Positions 8,899-17,066 are shown, counted from the stretch's first letter. The stretch is 64,000 nt of DNA from DATFQI01 sp963816955 (GCA_963816955.1 CAWFME010000004.1:248001-312000), one strand, 5' to 3'. Notes: generated by a model from the letters alone, not told the origin. Made by a program: numbers and translations.

Positions 8899-11472
8899 CT
8901 ACTCGCCCTTATGGGCGTCGGACGCGCGCTCCGGCGGCTTGGCGTCCAGCGAGAAGCGCGACGGCGCGCGGCGCACGGTCGGGTTGTCGATCTCGCCCAG
9001 CCGGTCGATCAGCTTGATCCACTGGTCGGGCTTGAGGATCGCATTGACCTGCTTGGCGGTCTTCGAGTCGGTGCCGTACAGCGGTTGCCAGCCCACGTGG
9101 ATGTGGTCGGCGTGATCGCCCATCGCGTAGGTGTTGTCCGTGTTGTCGAACTTCATCAGCGAGATGATCTGATCCGGCTTCATCGTCCCCTGCAGCGTCA
9201 GCAGCCGCTGGATCGTCAGCTCGGTGATCGAGCCCGAGCCCTGGTGGCCCATGATCGGGATGCCGTTGACCGCGGCGATGTCGACCGCGCTGCCCACGGA
9301 GTGGTGGGAGACGTTGCCGGAGGCCGTCATGATCGAGTGGCCGCACTTGAGCGAGGTCACCGTCGGCTTGAAGCCCGACGCGGCGAGGAACTCGAGCGTC
9401 CCGAGCACGCGGCGGTCGATCTGGCCCGACTCGACGTCGCGGCGGCCGCACTCGTAGAGCTGGATCCGCGGGTTGTTGGCCACCCGCTGCATCAGGGACT
9501 CCTTGCTCATCAGCAGGATCTGGCCGATCGAGGGGGCCCCGGACTCCGAGCCGAAGAACGGGTTCTTGCCCGCGGCGCGGTAGATCGCGGTCGACTCGAG
9601 CAGCTTCCAGCCGTCCAGGATCGGCTTCGGGTCGATCCGCGGGGCGCCGCGGCCGGCCGGGCGGATCTCGAACAGGGTGTGCGGCGCGGAGCCCTTCTGC
9701 GTCTTGCCGATCCGGCCGAGGATCGTGCCGGCGACGACGCGCGAGCCCTTCTTGAGCGTCTTCAGGCGCACGTCGCTGCGGTCGAGGCCGTAGACCCGGG
9801 TCAGGTAGCCCTGGAAGGTCGAGACGCCGTCGATGCGGCCCGTGCGCTCGAACTCCTGCTGGGCGCCGCCGGCCTCGGCCGCGTTCTTGCGGCGCGGGTT
9901 GGCGAACAGGCGCTGCTTGGCCGCCTTGCCGGCGGCGGCGGAGTCCTTGGACTTGGCGGGCTCGGCGGACTTGGCGGTGCGGTCGGCCTGCTTGCGGACC
10001 GACGGCGAGGCCTTCTCGACCGTCTCCCGCTTGGGCGTGCGCGCGGCCGGCGCCTTCGAGCCGGAGGCCTCGACGGTCGGCGGCAGGTCGGCGGCCGGCA
10101 GCTCGAGCTCCTTCTGGATCTCGCGCTTGGAGACCTTCTTCTCCTTCGGCGCCGGGTAGCGCTCGGCGACCTGCGCCAGGTGCGCGTACGTGTAGGTGTT
10201 GCCGTAGACGTCCTGGAGCTTCACGTAGCGGCCGAGGCGCTTGCTCGTGCCGATCGCGGTGACGCGCCCGTCGTTGACCGCGACGACCGCGGCGCCCTTG
10301 CGGGAGAAGATCTTGATGCCGCGGCGCTGGGTCCCGGACTCGACGACGACGGCCTTGTTGCCCTTGCCCTTGAGCGCCTTGATGTCGCGCTCGGAGATGT
10401 CGTCGGCGTAGGTCGCCTTGGCCTTCACGGGGAAGCGGCCCTGCGTCAGGCCGGTCAGCGAGCCCACGAGGTTGCTCGGGATGCCGCCGATCACCCGAGC
10501 GCGCAGGAGGACGGAGTCGACGTACCAGTCGGCGTGGTTGTAGGCGAAGATCGCCTTGCGGAGGTCCTGGTCGCCGCCGGCGGCGCGCAGGTAGCGCGCG
10601 GCGGCGAAGATCGCGTCGACCGGGTTGAAGGGATCCTTCTTGCCGTCGCGGTTGGCGTCGACGCCGTACATCTTCCACGTGGCCGGCATGAACTGCATCC
10701 AGCCGACGGCGCCCGCGGAGGAGATGTTCAGGTTGCGGCCGTAGTCCGTCTCGATCTCGTTGATCGCGGCGAGGATCTCCCAGCGGATGCCGTACTGGAT
10801 GCCGGCGGCCTGGTAGATCGAGAGCAGGAACGGCGGGATCCGGAACTTGTCGATGAAGAAGTTCGGGACGCCGATCGGGGCGGCGCCGGGGGTCGACAGC
10901 GAGAAGGCCGGGTTGTCGAGCGTCGGCGTGCCGTCGAGGTTGCGGCCGGGGTTGGCGGGATCGGGAGCGGTCTGGCTGACCTCGCTCTCCCTCTTCCTCA
11001 CCTTGCGCTTGAGGCTTTCGGTGTTGGCGCCTGGCCGCTTCTCCTTGCCCTTGGCCGGCGCGGCCGGGTCGGTCGTCTGGCCGCCGCCGCCGTCTCCGCT
11101 CCCGCCGCCGCTGCCCGGCGTGGCGGGCGTGTCGGGCGTCCCGGGCGCGCCCGGGTTGTCAGGCGAGGGCGTGGGGACGGGAAGGTTCGGGACCTGCGGC
11201 GTGGCCGTGGGCAGCGGCACCTGCGGCGTGGGCACAGGGGTCGGCACCTGGACGGGCCCGAGGTCCTCGATCGTCTGCGTGGGCGCCGGCAGCGGCGGCA
11301 GCTGCGAGGCGGAGGCCGTCGCGCCGTCGGCCACCTCGACCTGGAACGTCATGACCTGCCCCGTGGTCAGCGTGACGCGGACCGTGTGCATCGCCGCGGA
11401 CGCCGTGCTGACGAGCACGGTCGCGTAGATCGCGGCTGCCACCGCGGCGGTGAGAAAGGGGCGTCGGATCAT
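8899..11472 (-). CDS. Secreted murein hydrolase: lytic transglycosylase, degenerate M23, LAS-type peptidase
   Basis: An 857-aa exported protein. Residues 1-26 are a signal peptide (cut near ASA). A Pro/Thr/Gly-rich spacer follows, typical of wall-spanning regions. About residues 215-320 are a transglycosylase domain with the catalytic-Glu segment INEIETDYGRN, then GAVGWMQFMPATW. An M23/LytM fold comes next (VAVNDGRVTAIG, YTYAHLAQV, and later GTILGRIGKTQ, APHTLFEIRP), but the zinc ligands expected in HxH are missing. The fold is split by about 130 residues rich in Lys, Ala and Glu. The C-terminal domain has H-x6-D in HSVGSAVD and HIH in DHADHIHVGW, as in LAS metallopeptidases. Likely acts in peptidoglycan remodelling. 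Confidence 0.85.
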   Translation of the reverse strand: MIRRPFLTAAVAAAIYATVLVSTASAAMHTVRVTLTTGQVMTFQVEVADGATASASQLPPLPAPTQTIEDLGPVQVPTPVPTPQVPLPTATPQVPNLPVPTPSPDNPGAPGTPDTPATPGSGGGSGDGGGGQTTDPAAPAKGKEKRPGANTESLKRKVRKRESEVSQTAPDPANPGRNLDGTPTLDNPAFSLSTPGAAPIGVPNFFIDKFRIPPFLLSIYQAAGIQYGIRWEILAAINEIETDYGRNLNISSAGAVGWMQFMPATWKMYGVDANRDGKKDPFNPVDAIFAAARYLRAAGGDQDLRKAIFAYNHADWYVDSVLLRARVIGGIPSNLVGSLTGLTQGRFPVKAKATYADDISERDIKALKGKGNKAVVVESGTQRRGIKIFSRKGAAVVAVNDGRVTAIGTSKRLGRYVKLQDVYGNTYTYAHLAQVAERYPAPKEKKVSKREIQKELELPAADLPPTVEASGSKAPAARTPKRETVEKASPSVRKQADRTAKSAEPAKSKDSAAAGKAAKQRLFANPRRKNAAEAGGAQQEFERTGRIDGVSTFQGYLTRVYGLDRSDVRLKTLKKGSRVVAGTILGRIGKTQKGSAPHTLFEIRPAGRGAPRIDPKPILDGWKLLESTAIYRAAGKNPFFGSESGAPSIGQILLMSKESLMQRVANNPRIQLYECGRRDVESGQIDRRVLGTLEFLAASGFKPTVTSLKCGHSIMTASGNVSHHSVGSAVDIAAVNGIPIMGHQGSGSITELTIQRLLTLQGTMKPDQIISLMKFDNTDNTYAMGDHADHIHVGWQPLYGTDSKTAKQVNAILKPDQWIKLIDRLGEIDNPTVRRAPSRFSLDAKPPERASDAHKGE

Positions 11473-11646
11473 CCAGTGAGGATGGGGAAGCTATCGAGCG
11501 GCATGGGGCGCATGCAATGAAGAACGAAGGATGGGGCGGAACCTTGCGGTCATTCTGGGCGATTGAACGGGGCTGTGCGACACCTTAGCCTCAACCAGAG
11601 GTCCAGATCCCGGCTCCCCCTCCCCGGTTGGGTGCCGGGGTTGCGC

Positions 11647-11652
11647 TAGCGT
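11647..11652 (+). promoter_or_regulatory. Possible -10 element before the PhaF-like gene
   Basis: TAGCGT lies 42 nt before the ATG at 11695, giving a short leader that contains the Shine-Dalgarno TGGAGGA. A 6-bp hairpin (CCCCGG / CCGGGG, 11622-11640) lies just upstream. No clear -35. Confidence 0.3.
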
Positions 11653-11694
11653 GCCCGATCTGACCAGAAATCGAACGTAGCGCTGGAGGACACC

Positions 11695-12201
11695 ATGGCA
11701 GACGAGGGGCTCCGCGGTCGGCTCGCCAAGCAGGGCGAGGACGCCCTCGGCAAGCTGGCGCAGGATCTGCTGGAGAACCCGCTGGTCAACAGCGCGCTCA
11801 CGCGGGCGTTCGACGCGCGTGAGAAGGCCACGCAGGCGCAGGAGGCCGCGCTGGGCGCGCTCAACATCCCGTCCGCGGCCGACATGGAGCGCCTGACGCG
11901 GCGCCTGCGGTCGGTCTCCCAGCGCCTCGAGGGCATCGAGGACGGCGTCGACCGGCTCGACCAGCGGCTCGCCGAGCTCAAGGCCGACGGCGCCAACCCA
12001 CTCGTCGCGGTCGACGAGCGGCTCGGCGCGATCGAGGCACAGCTCGCCAAGCTGGCCGGCGACGTCGCGCTGCTGGCGCGGGCGTCGGACGCCGCGCCCG
12101 CGCAGGTCCCGCGCGAGCAGGAGCGGCTCGCCGTCGACAAGCCGGACAAGCCGGCGACGAAGGCGCGCAAGCCGCGCACCAAGAAGTCCGCTTCGTCCTA
12201 G
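11695..12201 (+). CDS. Phasin/PhaF-like coiled-coil protein with basic tail
   Basis: A 168-aa soluble protein. Residues 1-110 form long helices with heptads (MERLTRRLRSVSQRLEGIEDGVDRLDQRL cannot be quoted in full but runs about 62-95). The tail from about 140 is Lys/Pro/Ala-rich and H1-like (KPATKARKPRTKKS). This layout matches PhaF-type phasins, which bind polyester granules through the helix and DNA through the tail; that role is inference. The start has a good ribosome site (TGGAGGA, 7 nt upstream). A similar protein is encoded at 12939. Confidence 0.6.
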   Translation: MADEGLRGRLAKQGEDALGKLAQDLLENPLVNSALTRAFDAREKATQAQEAALGALNIPSAADMERLTRRLRSVSQRLEGIEDGVDRLDQRLAELKADGANPLVAVDERLGAIEAQLAKLAGDVALLARASDAAPAQVPREQERLAVDKPDKPATKARKPRTKKSASS

Positions 12202-12220
12202 GCGCAGGGGCGGGAAGCGC

Positions 12221-12916
12221 CTAGCCGCCGAGCGCGGTGAGGCCGATGCGGCCGAGCTCGGCCTCGGCGCGCTCGAGCTCCTCCTGCGCGATCCGCGTGC
12301 CGTCCGCGACGACGTCGGAGACCGCGAGCACGATCGCGGCGGCGACGCTGCGACGCTGCGCGACGGCCAGCAGCGTGGCGGCCTCCATCTCGACCGCGAG
12401 CGCGCCCGCGTCCGCCCACGCCTGCGCGCGGCCGGGGTCGGGGTCGTAGAAGAGGTCGGAGGAGACGACGAGTCCCGTGGCGGCCCCGGGCGCCGCCGCG
12501 GCCAGCGCATCACGCAGCCGGGGGTCGGGCCGCAGCGTGCCGCTCGCGCCGAGCGCCCGGCTCGTGCCGTCCTCGGCGAGCACGCCGTCGGCCACGAGCA
12601 GCGAGCCGAGCGGGAGCCCGTCGGCCAGCGCGCCGCAGGTGCCCACGCGCACGATCCGCCGCGCGCCGAGCTCGATCAGCTCCTCGAGCACGATCGCCGC
12701 GCTCGGCCCGCCCATCCCCGTGCTCTGGATCGTGAGCGCCGCGCCGTCCTCCGCCACGCCCGAGTAGCCCCAGAGGCCGCGGTTGTGGTTGAGCATCTTC
12801 GGCTTCTCCAGCAGCAGCTGGGCGAGCCGCAGCGCTCGCCCGGGATCGCCCGGGACGAGCACCCGCTCGGCGACGTCCTCGTGCGGTCGGAGGTGGATGG
12901 TCGCGGGCGCGCTCAC
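12221..12916 (-). CDS. deoD: Purine nucleoside phosphorylase, DeoD type
   Basis: Cleaves purine nucleosides with phosphate to base and ribose 1-phosphate (salvage). The 231-aa product has the N-terminal phosphate-site segment VLVPGDPGRALRLAQ and TGMGGPSAAIVLEELI. GARRIVRVGTCGAL follows, then the ribose-site segment VEMEAATLLAVA and the Asp of the base site in VSDVVADG. The GTG at 12916 is preferred over the ATG at 12940, since the latter would overlap the start codon of the divergent gene. GTG also gives the usual family N-terminus. Confidence 0.88.
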   Translation of the reverse strand: MSAPATIHLRPHEDVAERVLVPGDPGRALRLAQLLLEKPKMLNHNRGLWGYSGVAEDGAALTIQSTGMGGPSAAIVLEELIELGARRIVRVGTCGALADGLPLGSLLVADGVLAEDGTSRALGASGTLRPDPRLRDALAAAAPGAATGLVVSSDLFYDPDPGRAQAWADAGALAVEMEAATLLAVAQRRSVAAAIVLAVSDVVADGTRIAQEELERAEAELGRIGLTALGG

Positions 12917-12923
12917 GGAGACG

Positions 12924-12930
12924 TAGACTG
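12924..12930. promoter_or_regulatory. Overlapping divergent -10 elements
   Basis: TAGACT (12924-12929) ends 9 nt before the ATG at 12939 on the plus strand. On the minus strand CAGTCT (12925-12930) ends 8 nt before the GTG at 12916. One short duplex could therefore serve two leaderless genes in opposite directions. Confidence 0.5.
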
Positions 12931-12938
12931 GCGCAACC

Positions 12939-13406
12939 ATGGCGAAGAAGGACAAGAAGGCCGCAAAGAAGGACAAGAGCCGCGAGCCCGCGGACGTCGT
13001 CGAAGCCGTCCGGGGCGCCGTCGAGCGCACCTTCCAGGCCACCGCAGGCCAGACCGAGGGCGCGCGCGACCGCGGTCGCAGCCTGCTCGACGACGTCGCA
13101 TCCGCCGCGCAGCGGATCCGCGAGAGCTTCGACGACCTGCGCGTGCTCGAGGACGTCCGCGGGCTGCGGGCGGAGATCGAGGCGCTGAGCAAGCGCGTCG
13201 CGGAGCTCGAGAAGAAGCAGGCGCCCGCGACGGCGACCAAGCCCACCCCGCGCGCGCCCGCCAAGCGCGCGACCCCGGCCAAGAAGGCGCCGGCCAAGCC
13301 GAGCGCCGCCGCCACCGCGGCCAAGACCACCGGACCCAAGGCGAAGCCGACCACCGCCCGGCGCAAGCCGGCGGCGTCGCGCACGACGCCGGCCGGCGGC
13401 AGCTGA
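12939..13406 (+). CDS. Second PhaF-like protein with long Lys/Ala/Pro tail
   Basis: A 155-aa protein with a basic start (AKKDKKAAKKDKS), a helical middle (about residues 20-90, including VRGAVERTFQATAGQ and a heptad region ending RVAELEKKQ), and a 60-residue tail of KPAAK-type repeats like eukaryotic H1 or PhaF. It probably binds nucleic acid through the tail and a granule or partner through the helix; this is inference. Its stop overlaps the start of the next gene (TGATG), so the two are translationally coupled. Confidence 0.6.
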   Translation: MAKKDKKAAKKDKSREPADVVEAVRGAVERTFQATAGQTEGARDRGRSLLDDVASAAQRIRESFDDLRVLEDVRGLRAEIEALSKRVAELEKKQAPATATKPTPRAPAKRATPAKKAPAKPSAAATAAKTTGPKAKPTTARRKPAASRTTPAGGS

Positions 13407-13834
13407 TGGCCAAGGTCGAGTTCGACTCCGAGGACGAGTTCGTCGAGGTCATCGACGAGGTCTTCACGATGATGGACGCAGACCCCGACATGGGGCCGAA
13501 GCTGCGCGACGCCGACGTGCCGCAGCGCTTCGAGTTCACCGACCTCGACCTGGTGGTCAACATCCGCGCGGCCGAGGACGGCGAGGGCGGCAACCTGCAC
13601 TGGGAGTGGTCCGACGAGGTCGACTGGGAGCCGAAGGTCAAGATGGCGATGTCGTCCGAGACCGCCAACAAGTACTTCCAGGGCAAGGAGAACGTGGCGG
13701 TCGCGCTCGCCCGCCGGCGGATCAAGTCGGGCGGCGACGTGAAGGCGGCGCTGAGCCTGATCCCGATCACCAAGCCGATCTACGCGCGCTATCGCGAGTA
13801 CCTGGAGCGCGAGCACCCGCATCTCCTCGTCTGA
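13406..13834 (+). CDS. SCP2-like lipid-binding domain protein
   Basis: A 142-aa protein resembling the SCP-2 sterol carrier fold. It shows an acidic N-terminal helix, LRDADVPQRFEFTDLDLVVNIR, a core strand HWEWSDEVDWEPKVKMAMS, and a C-terminal segment KENVAVALARRRIKSGGDVK followed by a helix ending in YREYLEREHP. Such domains bind fatty acyl chains or sterols. Coupling to a PhaF-like gene suggests a lipid or polyester-granule role (inference). No signal peptide. Confidence 0.65.
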   Translation: MAKVEFDSEDEFVEVIDEVFTMMDADPDMGPKLRDADVPQRFEFTDLDLVVNIRAAEDGEGGNLHWEWSDEVDWEPKVKMAMSSETANKYFQGKENVAVALARRRIKSGGDVKAALSLIPITKPIYARYREYLEREHPHLLV

Positions 13835-13857
13835 GCGTCAGGTCTCGCGAATCTCCA

Positions 13858-13886
13858 TTGACAGGATCGGTATCGACCGGTACACA
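13858..13886 (+). promoter_or_regulatory. Housekeeping-type promoter upstream of candidate ncRNA
   Basis: TTGACA (13858-13863), a 17-nt spacer and TACACA (13881-13886). This is the best -35/-10 pair of the window. It lies in a gap with no ORF of its own and predicts a start near 13893. Confidence 0.55.
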
Positions 13887-14001
13887 TTGCGGCACTGACC
13901 AAGGCAATAGGCCGGGAAGTGGGTGGCTCTTCAGGGCCCCCGCAAGGCGTCGCCCTTGACGAACGCCGCCGGCCGAGGCAGCGGGCCGCATTGCCCGCGA
14001 C

Positions 14002-14028
14002 AGCGGCGGAACCATTGGTTCCGCCGCT
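14002..14028 (+). terminator. Terminator of the candidate ncRNA
   Basis: Perfect palindrome: a 13-nt arm AGCGGCGGAACCA, one central base, and its exact complement, followed by TTATT. The following T-rich tract also contains TATTCT (14030-14035), the probable -10 of the MerR-cyclase gene. Confidence 0.65.
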
Positions 14029-14029
14029 T

Positions 14030-14035
14030 TATTCT
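14030..14035 (+). promoter_or_regulatory. -10 element of the MerR-cyclase gene
   Basis: TATTCT ends 9 nt before the ATG at 14045. It uses the T tract of the preceding terminator. Confidence 0.4.
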
Positions 14036-14044
14036 CTCCGGCCG

Positions 14045-15229
14045 ATGTCGCAGCCCACGCTGAGCGAGGTCGCACGCACGCTCGACGTGTCACCGGACAC
14101 CCTGCGCCGGTGGACGCGCGACGGCGTCGTCCCCCTGCGCGACGGCGAGTGGACCCCCGCCGCGGTGGCGCAGGCGCGGATCGTCGCGCGCCTGCGTGAG
14201 CGCGGGCACTCGCTCGACGAGCTGCGCGAGGCCGCGCGCAGCGGCCGGCTCGCCTATGGCTACATGGAGGAGCTGTTCCCGCCCCGCGCCGAGACGGTGA
14301 GCCTGCGCGACGCGGCCGAGGACAGCGGCCTCGAGCCCGCGCTGATCCGGCGGATCTGGAGCGCGGCCGGCTTCTCGTCGGGCACGCTCGACCGAGGGAT
14401 CGCGGCCGACGACGTGCAGCTGCTGCGTTACATGGCGGCGGTGCTGTCGGCGGGCTTCCCGCTCGTCGCGTTCCTACAGCTCGTGCGCGTCTACGGCCAG
14501 GCGCTGGCGGGGATCGCCGACGCCGAGGTCAAGCTCTTCCACCTGTTCGTGCACGAGCCGCTGATCCGCGAGGGCGTCGACGGGCTCGAGATCGCCGAGG
14601 AGATGGAGGGCCTGGCCTCGCAGCTGCTGCCGCTGGCGGCGCCGATCATGGAGCACGTCCACCAGCGCTGGCTGCAGCACTTCATCGAGCAGGACGCCGT
14701 CGGCCACCTCGAGCTCGAGGTCGACTCCGACGGGGAGCTGGGCCGCCTGCGGGTCGCGATCGCCTTCGCCGACCTCGCGGGCTACACCCGCCTGACCGAG
14801 GAGGCTGGGGAGGAGGAGGCGCTGGACGTCGTCGAGCGCTTCGTCGAGTCGGTCGGGGAGACGCTGCCCGACGACGCCCGCGTGATCAAGACGATCGGCG
14901 ACGAGGTGATGGTCGTCGGCTCCGACCCCTCGGCGCTCGTGGACTGGGCCGTCGGCTTCCAGCTGCTCTCCGGCGAGCGGCGGCCGCTGCCGCGGATCGG
15001 CATCCATGTGGGCGGAGCCCTCTACCGCGACGGCGACTACTACGGACGGGCGGTCAACCTCGCCTCCCGTGTCGGCGCGCGCGCCGCGGGCGGCGAGGTG
15101 CTCGTCACGCGCCCGGTCGTCGAGGCCGCGGGGCGCCACCTGGCGTTCCGGCACATCGGCGAGGTGAAGATGAAGGGCTTCGACGAGGCGACGGAGCTGT
15201 TCCTCGCCTCCTCGGCGGAGGCGCCGTGA
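14045..15229 (+). CDS. MerR-type DNA-binding protein fused to class III nucleotide cyclase
   Basis: A 394-aa soluble fusion. Residues 1-70 are a MerR-like helix-turn-helix (LSEVARTLDVSPDTLRRWTRDGVV, then ARLRERG-type helices). A helical middle region of about 170 residues follows. From about 235 a class III adenylate/guanylate cyclase domain is visible, with metal Asp in FADLAGYTRL, second metal Asp in TIGDEVMVV, and the transition-state Asn/Arg pair in GRAVNLASRVGARA. It would make cAMP or cGMP, or sense nucleotide, and bind DNA. The start is supported by the leaderless -10. It overlaps tilS by 4 nt (GTGA). Confidence 0.85.
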   Translation: MSQPTLSEVARTLDVSPDTLRRWTRDGVVPLRDGEWTPAAVAQARIVARLRERGHSLDELREAARSGRLAYGYMEELFPPRAETVSLRDAAEDSGLEPALIRRIWSAAGFSSGTLDRGIAADDVQLLRYMAAVLSAGFPLVAFLQLVRVYGQALAGIADAEVKLFHLFVHEPLIREGVDGLEIAEEMEGLASQLLPLAAPIMEHVHQRWLQHFIEQDAVGHLELEVDSDGELGRLRVAIAFADLAGYTRLTEEAGEEEALDVVERFVESVGETLPDDARVIKTIGDEVMVVGSDPSALVDWAVGFQLLSGERRPLPRIGIHVGGALYRDGDYYGRAVNLASRVGARAAGGEVLVTRPVVEAAGRHLAFRHIGEVKMKGFDEATELFLASSAEAP

Positions 15230-16515
15230 GCGTCGAGGCGCGCGTGCGCGCCGGCGGGCTGCTGCGGGAGGGCGGGCCGGTGCTCGTGCTGCTCTCGGGC
15301 GGCCGCGACTCGGTGTGCCTGCTCGACCTGGCGGTGCGGATCGGCTGCGAGGTCGCCGCGCTGCACGTCGACCACGGCCTGCGGCCCGATTCGGCTTCCG
15401 ATGGGGCGTTCTGCACCGAGCTGTGCAATGACCTAAGCGTCGAGTTGACGGTGAGGCATGCGGGCGAGCCCGACGCCGGGAACTTGCAGGCATGGGCGCG
15501 CGAACGGCGCTACAGCGCGGCTCGAGAGCTCGCGGGGCCGCGCGGGGCCGCGATCGCCACCGGCCACACCGCGACCGACCAGGTCGAGACGATCCTGTAC
15601 CGGCTCGCGGCGTCGCCCGGGCGCCGCGCGCTGCTGGGCATCCCTGCGCGTGCGGGAACGGTGGTGCGGCCCCTGCTCGAGGTGACGAGGGACGAGACGG
15701 CGGCGTACTGCGCCGAGCGCGGGCTGCCGTGGCTCGAGGACCCGAGCAACGCCTCGGACGCCTACGCGCGCAACCGCGTCCGCGCCGAGCTGCTGCCCGC
15801 GCTGCGGCGGCTGCACCCGGCGGCCGACGCCAACATCCTGCGCACGCTCGCGCTGCTGCGCGACGAGGCCGCGGTGCTCGACGCGGCCGTCGACGCGGCG
15901 CTGACGGACGAGCAGGCGGCGCTGGCCGCGCTGCCACCGTCCCTCGCGCGCCTGTGCCTGCAGCGGCTCGCCGACGATGCGGCGTCCGGCCCCGCACCGG
16001 CCGTCGGCGCGCGCGCCGGCGAGCTGCTCGCGCTCGGCGGCGGCGCCGGCAGCGCGGCGCTCGACCTCGGCGGGGGCCTGCGGGCGGTCGCCGAGTACGG
16101 TCGCCTCCGGTTCGAGCGGGACACAGGGACCCCGCCGGCTGCAGAGGCGCGGCTCGACGTGCCCGGGCGCGCCACGTTCGCGGGCGGCGAGCTCACCTGC
16201 GAGGTCGGCCCGGAGCTCGCGATCGCCGACGGCACGCTCGACCTCGACGCGCTGGCGGCCCCGCTGGAGGTCCGGCCCTGGCGGCCGGGCGACCGGATGC
16301 GCCCGCTCGGCCTCGGCGGCAGCCGCTCCCTGCAGGACCTCTTCACCGACCGCAAGGTCCCGCGCGCGCGCCGCGCGCGCACGCCCGTGGTCCTTTCTGA
16401 AGGCGAGATCGCCTGGGTGCCCGGCGTCGCCACGGGCGAGCGCTTCCGCGTCGGCGAGCGCACGCGCCGGCGCGCCAGGCTCGCGTGGCGACCGCCGGGC
16501 CGTCCGCCGACGTAG
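15226..16515 (+). CDS. tilS: tRNA(Ile)-lysidine synthase
   Basis: Attaches lysine to C34 of tRNA-Ile(CAU), changing its decoding from AUG to AUA. The 429-aa product has the PP-loop LLSGGRDSVCLLDL near residue 25, LHVDHGLRPDS, and GHTATDQVETILYRL. RNRVRAELLPALRRLHP follows, then the C-terminal tRNA-binding domain (VRPWRPGDRMRPLG, then LQDLFTDRKVPRARR). It starts with GTG in a GTGA overlap with the cyclase gene. The stop TAG at 16513-16515 also forms the first half of the hpt -10 hexamer. Confidence 0.95.
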   Translation: MSVEARVRAGGLLREGGPVLVLLSGGRDSVCLLDLAVRIGCEVAALHVDHGLRPDSASDGAFCTELCNDLSVELTVRHAGEPDAGNLQAWARERRYSAARELAGPRGAAIATGHTATDQVETILYRLAASPGRRALLGIPARAGTVVRPLLEVTRDETAAYCAERGLPWLEDPSNASDAYARNRVRAELLPALRRLHPAADANILRTLALLRDEAAVLDAAVDAALTDEQAALAALPPSLARLCLQRLADDAASGPAPAVGARAGELLALGGGAGSAALDLGGGLRAVAEYGRLRFERDTGTPPAAEARLDVPGRATFAGGELTCEVGPELAIADGTLDLDALAAPLEVRPWRPGDRMRPLGLGGSRSLQDLFTDRKVPRARRARTPVVLSEGEIAWVPGVATGERFRVGERTRRRARLAWRPPGRPPT

Positions 16516-16518
16516 ACT
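16513..16518 (+). promoter_or_regulatory. -10 element of hpt, using the tilS stop codon
   Basis: TAGACT ends 8 nt before the GTG at 16527. Its first three bases are the tilS stop. hpt may thus have its own leaderless transcript inside the operon. Confidence 0.5.
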
Positions 16519-16526
16519 GCGCGGCC

Positions 16527-17066
16527 GTGCTCCGCGACGAGTCCATCGGCGAGATCATGGTCCAGGCCGACGAGCTCCAGCACCGCGTGCGCGAGCTCGG
16601 CGCCGAGATCTCGCGCGACTACGCGGACAAGGACCTGCTGCTGATCGGAGTGCTCAAGGGCGCGGTGTTCTTCCTCAGCGATCTGATGCGCCACATCGAC
16701 GTGCCCTGCGAGGTCGACTTCATGGCGGTCGCCTCGTACGGCTCCTCGACGGACTCCTCGGGCGTCGTGCGGATCCTCAAGGACCTCGACGCCCCGCTCG
16801 AGGGCCGCGACGTGCTGATCGTCGAGGACATCGTCGACTCCGGGCTCACGCTGCAGTACCTGATGCGCACGCTCGAGGCCCGCAAGCCCGCGTCGCTGGA
16901 GGTCTGCGCGCTGCTGACCAAGCCCGAGCGGCGCAAGGTCGAGACGCCGGCGCGCTACATCGGCTTCGAGATCCCGGACAAGTTCGCGATCGGCTACGGG
17001 CTCGATTACGCCGAGCGCTACCGCAATCTGCCCTATGTCGCAGTGCTGACCGGCGTCGACGGCTGA
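16527..17066 (+). CDS. hpt: Hypoxanthine phosphoribosyltransferase
   Basis: Salvages hypoxanthine or guanine with PRPP to IMP or GMP. The 179-aa product has GVLKGAVFFLSDLMRHID, the flexible-loop segment with ASYG, the PRPP motif VLIVEDIVDSGLTL and the base-binding PDKFAIGYGLDY near the C-terminus. The GTG at 16527 is chosen over codons inside tilS because of the -10 at 16513 and the family N-terminus. The tilS-hpt-ftsH order is common in Gram-positive bacteria and Actinobacteria. Confidence 0.95.
   Translation: MLRDESIGEIMVQADELQHRVRELGAEISRDYADKDLLLIGVLKGAVFFLSDLMRHIDVPCEVDFMAVASYGSSTDSSGVVRILKDLDAPLEGRDVLIVEDIVDSGLTLQYLMRTLEARKPASLEVCALLTKPERRKVETPARYIGFEIPDKFAIGYGLDYAERYRNLPYVAVLTGVDG

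Larger units (their letters stand above)
13893..14035 (+). ncRNA. Candidate structured non-coding RNA
   Basis: A stretch of about 140 nt runs from the predicted start after a strong promoter to a perfect 13-bp terminator hairpin, with no credible ORF. Nested pairings can be drawn: GGCAAT (13903-13908) with ATTGCC (13990-13995), GGCCGG (13910-13915) with CCGGCC (13969-13974), and a local hairpin AGGGC / GCCCT inside. An alternative local hairpin GCGGGC / GCCCGC (13981-13998) competes with the outer pairing. I could not match it to SRP RNA (the domain IV core is absent), tmRNA or RNase P. A 6S-like or unknown RNA is possible. Confidence 0.4.

Noticed and set aside
13200..13400. Tandem DNA repeat in the Lys/Ala/Pro tail
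   Set aside because: The repeats are irregular and reflect a biased amino-acid tail, not a satellite.
13893..14035. SRP RNA gene
   Set aside because: The conserved domain IV core (GGAA tetraloop with the opposing AGCAG) was not found.
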